Of a DNA stretch of 6,081 nt, positions 1 through 6,081 are shown piece by piece (positions within the stretch are counted from its first letter, which is position 1; every line of letters starts with the position of its first letter). The DNA is taken from contig DNDT01000211.1 in assembly GCA_003487525.1 (NCBI GenBank), forward strand, positions 1 to 6,081, in the 5' to 3' direction. A program made the translations under genes and the position numbers. Source of the DNA: Flavobacteriales bacterium (GTDB lineage Bacteria > Bacteroidota > Bacteroidia > Flavobacteriales_E > Vicingaceae). The notes beneath the pieces were generated by a model. It was given only the letters and a program-made list of their open reading frames with translations. It was not told where the DNA came from and made no database searches.

Positions 1-1780
1 CCGCCGTTTTTCCTGAAAAAGCAAGAAGTTCCTTTTGTTTGGAAACCTGAATGCGACCCACAATAATATTCACCCCAACCTGCAACAAGACCACAAAAAT
101 GGCAATCCAGGCCAGTGAGGGACTATAGTAAAAGAGAAGCAAAAGGTTGAGGGTAGAAAAAACACAGGCCAGAATGGAAGACAGAGCGGCTCCGGACAAC
201 AATTGCCTGATTCGCCCCATACTCAGGGAACGCATGGACAAGTCACCGGCCGTGAATTTTCGAAAAAACGTGGTTGGCAGGTTTAGCAAACGATCCCAAA
301 CCGCAGCTTGCAATTTCTGATCCATTTTGCTTTCCACCCTCATGAGGGCAACACTTTTTGTCAGATCGAACAGGAACGCTCCCACTGCAGCCATACCAAG
401 TCCAAAAGCAACGTATCCCAATTGATTTTTAGCCGCATTTGGGATAATGCTGTCAAATAATTTGGCGGTAAGCACGGGAGCAAGCATACCGAGCAAGGTA
501 ACGGACAAGGCCATCAACAAAATGCGGATATAGTCCGTTTTATCCCTTGAAATACTGAATTTGAAAATTTCCTTGATGGTAATATTGTTGATCGGAAGAG
601 GCTTGTAAAGCATGTATCCGAAGTTTCTGTAATCGCTTTTGTTCGATTCTGAAACCCTGACTTTTTCCTGTGTTTCGGTATTGAACGCTATATACCCGGT
701 GCTTTTATATGGCAGAAACGCAATGGGGACACTACCTTTCTTTAAAAATCCCAGGAATGGACCTCCGTCGTTTTCATACCAGGCTCCTTCAAGTCCAATC
801 TCCCTGTAACGAACACTTGAATACCTGCTGATTTCATCAAGCGGATCGGAGGTCTTGTCAAGATTTGGCGGCAATACAAGGGTGATGTTCAAATACGAGG
901 CAACCACCGAACAGGTATTGAAGAAGGTATTTTTGGTCTGACTTCCGTGAAAAATTAGCGGATCAACTTTTCTAGGGCTCAGGATGGCTGTCGCTTTCTC
1001 AAGCATTGATGCCATTTCTTCATCCTCTATTCTGTGTTTTCGTATCAGTCGTTCTCTTTCAGTGTCGACTTCGCGGTTCAGTAACACGAGCTGAACAGCC
1101 ATCACCAAATCATTGAATACCGAAAGGCCTTTCCACAATTCCGCTTTATGCACGCTCACTTCTTCCTGTTCAGCCGCTATCTGAAGATCTTCGCTTGCGC
1201 GAATAAATCCGTATCGTGAAATAGGCAGCAAGAAGTCCGCATCAATTTGGCTCAATTCGATCAGATCATTGAACAAAAGCGCATTTGGATTCGACGCTTC
1301 GAACCAGATTACACTGTGTTTTGTGGAAAGAATGTGATTCTTTTCGATGTTTCCCGACCATCCCACACGGGCGATGTGATCAATTTCGGGATAGGTTCCT
1401 TCCTGTTCCAAACCCTTGTACAAAACGGTAACCCAATCCCTGACAAATTCATCGAGGGATTTGGCATTCTCGCTATTTACTTCTCCCCATGCCTTCAGCT
1501 CTTCCAAAGACAGAACATACAAAACCGTTTCTTCCTGTGGAGATGCTAAAAAGCACAAACTTTGATAATCCCTCAGGCGAATTCCAAAAAAGGCCTGTCC
1601 TTTATTAAGGGTTGTGAAATCCTGAATTTTCCCTACCGGTTCACCACCCACTACCTTGGTGCCACTAAGGTTAACGCTTCCGGAGGCGATATACCACACC
1701 AAATTGGAATCATTCGCCAAAAATGGCTTGGAGACATCCAGCTCAAGCTTTTTCCCTTTTTTCAGAAATATATTTTCCAT
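1..1780 (-). CDS. NHLP-type peptide export ABC transporter, second subunit (permease/ATPase with N-terminal CNB-like domain), 3' truncated by window edge
   Basis: Reading from ATG at 1780-1778, the frame stays open for 593 codons and runs off the left edge, so only the N-terminal part is visible. Residues about 25-70 look like a cyclic-nucleotide-binding beta-roll (VWYIASGSVNL, then LNKGQAFFGI). Residues about 185-270 form a charged, probably helical linker. Residues about 280-395 include GGPFLGFLKKGSVPIAFLP, a pattern I associate with the ABC2 family of NHLM export systems. Hydrophobic segments at about 416-440, 455-473, 530-550 and 555-575 are the first helices of an ABC exporter membrane domain, followed by the usual cytoplasmic-loop stretch (LPTTFFRKFTAGDLSMRS, about 501-518, lies between them). 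No C39 Cys/His pair is seen. The Walker motifs should lie beyond position 1. The start is 15 bases after the stop of the C39 exporter gene, in the same operon. Family membership is inferred from remembered motifs and context; the reading frame itself is directly seen. An orphan sensor-fused exporter is a less likely alternative. Confidence 0.9.
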   Translation of the reverse strand, partial: MENIFLKKGKKLELDVSKPFLANDSNLVWYIASGSVNLSGTKVVGGEPVGKIQDFTTLNKGQAFFGIRLRDYQSLCFLASPQEETVLYVLSLEELKAWGEVNSENAKSLDEFVRDWVTVLYKGLEQEGTYPEIDHIARVGWSGNIEKNHILSTKHSVIWFEASNPNALLFNDLIELSQIDADFLLPISRYGFIRASEDLQIAAEQEEVSVHKAELWKGLSVFNDLVMAVQLVLLNREVDTERERLIRKHRIEDEEMASMLEKATAILSPRKVDPLIFHGSQTKNTFFNTCSVVASYLNITLVLPPNLDKTSDPLDEISRYSSVRYREIGLEGAWYENDGGPFLGFLKKGSVPIAFLPYKSTGYIAFNTETQEKVRVSESNKSDYRNFGYMLYKPLPINNITIKEIFKFSISRDKTDYIRILLMALSVTLLGMLAPVLTAKLFDSIIPNAAKNQLGYVAFGLGMAAVGAFLFDLTKSVALMRVESKMDQKLQAAVWDRLLNLPTTFFRKFTAGDLSMRSLSMGRIRQLLSGAALSSILACVFSTLNLLLLFYYSPSLAWIAIFVVLLQVGVNIIVGRIQVSKQKELLAFSGKTA

Positions 1781-1795
1781 TAATTTCTGCAACGC

Positions 1796-3982
1796 TTAGG
1801 TTTTGATAAGTTCATAATAAGTCCCTTTCAATTTTATCAGTTGTGCATGGGTACCGCGCTCAACTATCTGACCCCTGTCGAGAACAATTATTTCATCACA
1901 ATCCCTGATGGTGCTCAATCGGTGGGCAACAACAATTACCGAACAACGCCTTTTTTTAATGTTGTCGTAAACCAGCTTCTCGGTTGGTGGATCCAGAGCG
2001 GACGTCGCTTCATCAAGAATCAAAATGCTAGGATAACCTACAAGTGCACGGGCAATTTCGACCAGCTGACGCTGTCCTCCGCTAAAGTTTTTACCACCTT
2101 CATCAAAGTGAAAATCATATCCATCTTTTTTACCAGAAATGGTGTCGTGAATGCAGGCATCCTTTGCTGCCCTTATTATTTGCTGGTCGGGAATGGTATT
2201 GTCCCAAAGGGTCAACACCTCCCTTCCTGAACCTTCAAAAAGAAAGATGTCCTGATCGACCATGGCCAGTGAGTTATTGATGATTTGCCTGGCCCATTTG
2301 TTTCGCGGCACTCCGTCAAGCAAAATCTTGCCCTTCTGAGGCTCGTATAATCCTGCCAGCAATTTTGCCAGGGTGGATTTTCCGCTACCCGACCCTCCTA
2401 CAAGTGCAATTCGTTCTCCGGGTTTAATCTGAAGCGAAAAATCCTTGATCAGGGGTTCGGCCAGGCGGGAATACCCGAAGCTTACATTTTTGAATTCGAC
2501 GTATCCCTCCAGTTTCTGCCCGTATATCGAGTAATCTGTTTCCTTTAATTTCCTTGCTTTGGACACTTGTTTGTCCTGCTCTGTATTCATGATGTCATCG
2601 AGCCTGGACATGTCTCCTTCGGCTTCCTGCATTTGGCTACCCAGATTTACAAGGTTTTCCACGGGTCGGACAAAACTTGACATCAAGCTCTGAAAAGCAA
2701 CCAGCATACCGATGGTTAGCTGTCCGTCCATTACCTTCCATGAACCATAACACAATATAATGGCCCCTATTAATCCCGAAATAAACCGCGGAATGGACCC
2801 CAGCATAACCGAGAGTACACTCAGTTTCTGCTGGGCATTTAGCATTTTTGTATGATGTCCGGCCCACCGGACAAAGAAATCATTTTCACGACCTGTTGCC
2901 TTGATGGTTTCGATGGTCTGCAAGCCCGCCATGGACACTCCGGAAAGTTGACCCGATTCGATCGAATACCGCAAATAAACTTCTTTGCGTTTTTTGGAGA
3001 AATACTTAAGCGCTAAAACGTTAATGGCGGCCAGAACAATCCCGATAATGGTAAGCTGTACATCGTACAAAAACATTACGCAGGCAAAAAATACGATAAT
3101 GACAATATCCATAAAGTTATTGGCCAACTGACCGGTAATCAGGCCTGCTACTTTTGAATTTACTCCTACCCTGCTGCTCATTTCCCCTGCGTGTCGTTGT
3201 GCAAAAAAATTGACCGGTAAACTCAGCAGGTGCCAGAAAAACCCTGAGGACGTGACCAGATCAATTTTACTACGGGTACGAAGCAGATACTTGTATTTCA
3301 AATGTTCAAGCCAGATTTTTACAATGACCGTAAAAGCCATTCCAGTTATCAGTGGCCATAACCAGTCGCGTGTTCCGCTAACCAAAATATCGTCGACAAA
3401 AACTTTGGTGAAAGTCGGAAGAAGGATGCCGGGAATGACCAGCAAAAAACCCACGGAAAGAATAAAGGTCATCGCCTTACTATGTGGCATGAGTCGCTCT
3501 TTCAGGTTGCCAAGAAGATCACTTTTCCTTCCTTCTTTTTCAAAGGTGACTGAAGGTTCGAATGTCAGAGCAACACCGGTGAACGACCCACTCAATTCAT
3601 CAATGGTGACTGTTCTGTGTCCCGCAGCCGGATCGTTTAAATAGGCTTTCTTATCGTCCAGTCCTTCCAGTACCAAAAAGTGATTGAAGTTCCAGTGAAT
3701 GATAACAGGCATCGGGGTATGATAGAGCGATGGAATATCCTTCTTGAATCCTTTCGCCTCCAGGCCGTTCAGTCTGGCTGCTCTGAGTATGTTACTGGCC
3801 GTACTTCCATCCCTGCTGACGTCACAATCGGCTCGTAACTTGTCGAGTGGAAGGTATTTTCCATAGTGGCGCAAGATCATGCTCAGAGATGCTGCCCCGC
3901 ATTCGACAGCCTCCATTTGCAACACCGACGGACAATATTTTCGGTTGCTCTTTGTACCTTGATTGAACAACCTGTTTACCAT
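1796..3982 (-). CDS. NHLP-type peptidase-containing ABC exporter (C39 peptidase, permease, ATPase)
   Basis: This complete 728-residue protein should cut the leader of a precursor peptide and export the peptide across the inner membrane. Residues about 15-140 are a C39 papain-like peptidase with the expected active site: Gln22 (oxyanion hole) and Cys28 in LQMEAVECGAA, His101 in NFNHFLVL, and Asp117 in LNDPAAG. Residues about 168-450 are a six-helix exporter membrane domain. Residues about 490-728 are the ATPase: Walker A GGSGSGKST (529-537), Q-loop Gln577, signature FSGGQ (633-637), Walker B ILILDE (653-658) with catalytic Glu658, D-loop SALD, and H-loop His687. All catalytic residues are present, so it is predicted active. 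The stretch SRDGSTASNILRAARLNGLEAKGF-like (about 56-79) and SALDPPTE resemble the NHLM ABC1 subfamily more than hemolysin exporters, which lack the catalytic Cys. The start ATG overlaps the adaptor stop. Other double-glycine bacteriocin exporters (PCATs) are the main alternative. Confidence 0.96.
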   Translation of the reverse strand: MVNRLFNQGTKSNRKYCPSVLQMEAVECGAASLSMILRHYGKYLPLDKLRADCDVSRDGSTASNILRAARLNGLEAKGFKKDIPSLYHTPMPVIIHWNFNHFLVLEGLDDKKAYLNDPAAGHRTVTIDELSGSFTGVALTFEPSVTFEKEGRKSDLLGNLKERLMPHSKAMTFILSVGFLLVIPGILLPTFTKVFVDDILVSGTRDWLWPLITGMAFTVIVKIWLEHLKYKYLLRTRSKIDLVTSSGFFWHLLSLPVNFFAQRHAGEMSSRVGVNSKVAGLITGQLANNFMDIVIIVFFACVMFLYDVQLTIIGIVLAAINVLALKYFSKKRKEVYLRYSIESGQLSGVSMAGLQTIETIKATGRENDFFVRWAGHHTKMLNAQQKLSVLSVMLGSIPRFISGLIGAIILCYGSWKVMDGQLTIGMLVAFQSLMSSFVRPVENLVNLGSQMQEAEGDMSRLDDIMNTEQDKQVSKARKLKETDYSIYGQKLEGYVEFKNVSFGYSRLAEPLIKDFSLQIKPGERIALVGGSGSGKSTLAKLLAGLYEPQKGKILLDGVPRNKWARQIINNSLAMVDQDIFLFEGSGREVLTLWDNTIPDQQIIRAAKDACIHDTISGKKDGYDFHFDEGGKNFSGGQRQLVEIARALVGYPSILILDEATSALDPPTEKLVYDNIKKRRCSVIVVAHRLSTIRDCDEIIVLDRGQIVERGTHAQLIKLKGTYYELIKT
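3976..3982 (-). other. 7-base stop/start overlap (ATGGTAA) between adaptor and C39 exporter genes
   Basis: Read on the minus strand, the exporter's ATG begins 4 bases before the adaptor's TAA, within ATGGTAA. No strong Shine-Dalgarno sequence precedes the ATG; the upstream bases end in GAAGAACGTCGAACG. This arrangement suggests translational coupling by ribosome reinitiation, keeping adaptor and exporter in matched amounts. The overlap is seen directly; the coupling is inferred. Confidence 0.8.
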
Positions 3983-5241
3983 CGTTCGACGTTCTTCAAT
4001 TTATTCACCTTAATAAAGAGTATTTCCATCGGACTTGATTCATCCACTTCAATTCGCGCATTGCATATGGTTCCGGTACGTATCATGGTCGGAGGACCAT
4101 CTCCGGAGGTCCATTTATACCCGCTAAAAGAGGTCGAATCCGTATCCAGTGACAGTCGAACCGCAATCGGGGGACCATTACCGGACATGAATGTTTTTGC
4201 CAGACTCTCGTTGCCAAGAACCCGAAGTATCCCCTGATGCGATGATGGATATTCCGAAACATAAGTCACCGTTCCCCAAATAAATCCGTATTCTTCCACC
4301 TCCACGGTTGAGGGAGCCAGTTTAACCTTCATTCCGGGTTGTATTCTCTTACCCTCCGTCCCACCGACATACACAATGGCTTCAAGATTTTCATCATCCG
4401 AGGTTTGTTCAACCCTCATGACAAGCGAGCCCGAGGTAATTTGATTTCCGGTATTTGCAAGCAGCTCGATTACTTTGCCATTGACAGGGCTCTTTATGCT
4501 GCCGCTTAACTCGAGAAGTGCCTTGAGTTCATCCAGCTTTCGCTCCCATTCAAATATTTGCATCTGTATGTTTTTCTCTTCTGCCTCTCTTTTTTGCCTG
4601 GTTTCAAACAAATCGATTCCAATGGTTTGCAATTCACTTTTCAGAGCTTCATTTTTTTGTTCCAACTTATAATAACTGTCTTTGGTCTGCATTACAGTCT
4701 CCTTTGTTATCAGGCCCTCGTCGACCAATACACTTTCCTGTTCTATTTTTTCCTTATAAAACTCAATGAGCTGTTCGTTTGAAGCAATAATCTGAAGCTG
4801 CAATTCTTCTTTTTGCCTGGTCAGCTCTTTTCTCATGGCAAGATCGGTCATGTCAAAATGAAGCAACTCGTCGTAATACTTCTGAATATCCGCCAGTTTT
4901 TTTGTCGTATTGGCTATTTGCATTTCCAACTCCGGCAAAAACAGGTAAGCTACAACATCGCCTTTCTTTATCAAATCCCCTTCTCTTGCCACAATTTGTT
5001 TGACCGCACCGGATCCACGTGAGGCTATTTCGACAACACCCCCGTGTTGAATCAGAATTCCCTTTCCTGTGACGTTATCGGGAATGCTTCCAAAAAATCC
5101 CCAGACAATTAAAGAGAGTAAAATACCGGCTATTCCCACCAAAGCCATCCAGCTTCTGGGCGAGGTTATTTGCACCATTTCGTTCAGTCGATCCGGTGAT
5201 TCTAACTTTTCTAAGACTTCTTTGCGGAATATTTTGCTCAT
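3976..5241 (-). CDS. HlyD-like periplasmic adaptor (membrane fusion protein) of an NHLP-type exporter
   Basis: This complete 421-residue adaptor joins an inner-membrane exporter to a TolC-like outer-membrane channel. A cytoplasmic N-terminus is followed by one membrane anchor (about 32-51, rich in L, I, V and G), with no cleavable signal peptide apparent. Residues about 60-105 hold the first lipoyl half (GSGAVKQIVAREGDLIKKGD). Residues about 105-245 are a long charged helical hairpin, rich in E, K and Q, that should reach toward the channel. Residues about 247-280 are the second lipoyl half (IKSPVNGKVIELLANTG), and about 283-405 form the beta-barrel and membrane-proximal part. The C-terminal pattern SGYKWTSGDGPP followed by IRTGT is one I associate with NHLM-type HlyD proteins. 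The ATG is 9 bases after the channel gene's stop, and no other start is plausible in that gap. The last 7 bases overlap the C39 exporter gene, indicating cotranslation. The general role is very secure; the NHLM assignment is strong but rests on context and motif memory. Confidence 0.95.
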   Translation of the reverse strand: MSKIFRKEVLEKLESPDRLNEMVQITSPRSWMALVGIAGILLSLIVWGFFGSIPDNVTGKGILIQHGGVVEIASRGSGAVKQIVAREGDLIKKGDVVAYLFLPELEMQIANTTKKLADIQKYYDELLHFDMTDLAMRKELTRQKEELQLQIIASNEQLIEFYKEKIEQESVLVDEGLITKETVMQTKDSYYKLEQKNEALKSELQTIGIDLFETRQKREAEEKNIQMQIFEWERKLDELKALLELSGSIKSPVNGKVIELLANTGNQITSGSLVMRVEQTSDDENLEAIVYVGGTEGKRIQPGMKVKLAPSTVEVEEYGFIWGTVTYVSEYPSSHQGILRVLGNESLAKTFMSGNGPPIAVRLSLDTDSTSFSGYKWTSGDGPPTMIRTGTICNARIEVDESSPMEILFIKVNKLKNVERW

Positions 5242-5250
5242 GACAATCGG

Positions 5251-6081
5251 TTATGGTGCTTCAGGCAAAGTGAACAATTGGTTCGAATTAACGGTAAAGG
5301 TGCTGTTACCGGTAGCTTCAACCAAGGTCCCTGTGTGATGTTTAAATTGCAATATGGCCTGATTCAACTGTTCCAACAAACCATTTTGCCGCTCAAGCGC
5401 ATTCAGGTAACTGTTTTGCATCAGGGCCACGTTAAAAGCGGTCGAAACTCCAAGTTCAAGTTTCTTTTTTTCATTTTCAAGGGCCTTGTTGCTGAACTCT
5501 ACCGCCTGATTTACAGATTCAGCCGCACCCAGAAAGTATTTCAGTTGATCACAATCCTTTTGAATTTCTTTTTTTATCTGCAACTGCAAATTTTCCAGGT
5601 TGGCTTCTGCTGCGTCATTCAAAGCCATTGCCCGAACCCTTTGTCCCTTTTCGTAGTCATATCGAGGTGAAATATCAAAGGTGAGTCCCACATTGTAATT
5701 CATTCCTGCCATGTTCGTGAAAAATGGTCTGTAGTACTGATCAAGGGCCTCTGATTTATATATACCATTATAGCCAGCTCCGAGCGAAAGATTGAGTCGA
5801 GGTAACATTCCCTTCTTGGAATAATCCAATCCAATGACACTGGCCTCCTTCTCGTTCACGGTCGCCTGATAGTCGTGTCGGTATTCCAAACTTGCACTAT
5901 ACCAACTGTTCGCATAGTTCTCGTCTATATTAATCAACGAACCTAGCATGGGGAAAGAACCAGGTGCCGGACCCATGGCAATCACTTCCTCAAGGGTAAT
6001 TCCCATAGCGGTAGCCAGTAAGTTTTGACTCAATGGCAATCTGTTTCGGGCTAGTGAGGTACTTGTGCGTTGATTGGCCAG
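5251..6081 (-). CDS. TolC-family outer-membrane efflux protein, C-terminal part (5' end outside window)
   Basis: The frame is open from the right edge to TAA at 5251, giving 276 residues, roughly the second half of a usual 420-480-residue TolC-family protein. The start is not in the window: the frame continues upstream of the TTG at 6039 and of the first in-frame ATG, in a stretch (ANQRTSTSLARNRLPLSQN, then LLATAMG) that reads like the end of the first repeat's helical hairpin. Residues about 55-90 are helical. Residues about 94-108 (LPRLNLSLGAGYNG) and 127-140 (MNYNVGLTFDISPRY) are alternating patterns expected of the barrel strands of the second repeat. Residues about 145-255 form the second long coiled-coil hairpin, ending in the family-typical KLELGVSTAFNVALMQNSYL and HHTGTLVE. 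The protein would form the trimeric exit duct for the adaptor encoded 9 bases downstream. Being the first visible gene of the export operon, it was probably recruited specifically for this substrate. A general TolC homologue is not excluded, but linkage argues for a dedicated one. Confidence 0.95.
   Translation of the reverse strand: MANQRTSTSLARNRLPLSQNLLATAMGITLEEVIAMGPAPGSFPMLGSLINIDENYANSWYSASLEYRHDYQATVNEKEASVIGLDYSKKGMLPRLNLSLGAGYNGIYKSEALDQYYRPFFTNMAGMNYNVGLTFDISPRYDYEKGQRVRAMALNDAAEANLENLQLQIKKEIQKDCDQLKYFLGAAESVNQAVEFSNKALENEKKKLELGVSTAFNVALMQNSYLNALERQNGLLEQLNQAILQFKHHTGTLVEATGNSTFTVNSNQLFTLPEAP

Noticed and set aside
1247..1783. Plus-strand ORFs of 100 and 73 codons (1247-1549 and 1562-1783)
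   Set aside because: They lie antisense to a continuous minus-strand frame with recognisable domain patterns that covers 1780 to 1; their translations show no family features.
1841..2230. Plus-strand ORF of 129 codons
   Set aside because: Antisense shadow of the ATPase domain of the C39 exporter, whose motifs are intact in the other strand.
2637..2867. Minus-strand ORF of 76 codons inside the C39 exporter gene
   Set aside because: Out-of-frame shadow within the membrane domain; the main frame is unbroken through this stretch, so there is no frameshift.
1796..3982. Type I toxin (hemolysin-type) secretion system instead of peptide export
   Set aside because: The exporter keeps the catalytic Cys28 of C39 peptidases, which hemolysin-type exporters lack, and a second extended ABC subunit follows, which hemolysin systems do not have.
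4085..4112. Inverted repeats ATGGTC-GGAG-GACCAT and GGACC-9 bases-GGTCC, a possible hairpin or regulatory fold
   Set aside because: Short stems inside the adaptor coding sequence, arising where it encodes the GDGPPTMIRT turn; no T-run follows and no gene boundary is near.
3210..4237. Plus-strand ORFs at 3210-3644 and 3866-4237
   Set aside because: Antisense to the C39 exporter and the adaptor; low-complexity translations with no coding signal.
4475..5670. Plus-strand ORFs at 4475-4672, 4558-4782, 4813-5022, 5069-5338 and 5278-5670
   Set aside because: All mirror the adaptor coiled coil or the channel helices; their F/L/S-rich content is what antisense of K/E/Q-rich helices gives.
6037..6039. 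TTG at 6039 as the start of the outer-membrane channel gene
   Set aside because: The frame is open upstream to the window edge and the upstream residues continue a TolC-type helix; a start here would remove the whole first structural repeat.

Overview
The window is one tightly packed operon fragment, read entirely on the minus strand. It encodes what looks like a complete three-layer peptide export machine of the NHLP/NHLM (nitrile-hydratase-leader peptide/microcin) type. In transcription order, from high to low coordinates, the genes are: (1) the C-terminal half of a TolC-family outer-membrane channel, 6081 to 5251, entering from the right edge; (2) a complete HlyD-like periplasmic adaptor, 5241 to 3976; (3) a complete ABC exporter with an N-terminal C39 leader peptidase, 3982 to 1796; (4) the first 593 residues of a second, different ABC exporter subunit with a long N-terminal extension containing a cyclic-nucleotide-binding-like beta-roll, 1780 to 1, leaving through the left edge before its ATPase domain. 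Only 24 bases of the window are non-coding (5242-5250 and 1781-1795), and genes 2 and 3 overlap by 7 bases.

The three-layer architecture (outer-membrane channel, adaptor, inner-membrane ABC) requires a Gram-negative envelope. The starts are ATG, the upstream stretches are AT-rich or A-rich with no clear Shine-Dalgarno motif, and base composition is moderate. This fits Bacteroidota best, but that is an inference and no taxonomic marker is present.

Working model: the C39 domain of gene 3 cuts a leader, probably after a double-glycine-type motif, from a ribosomally made precursor peptide. The gene 3 and gene 4 ABC subunits, as a pair or as separate homodimers, drive translocation. The HlyD-like adaptor links them to the TolC-like channel for release outside the cell. 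No precursor peptide, modification enzyme, immunity gene or regulator lies in this window. These would be expected beyond either edge, and finding them decides what the system makes. There is no RNA gene, mobile element, CRISPR array, terminator or convincing promoter here.
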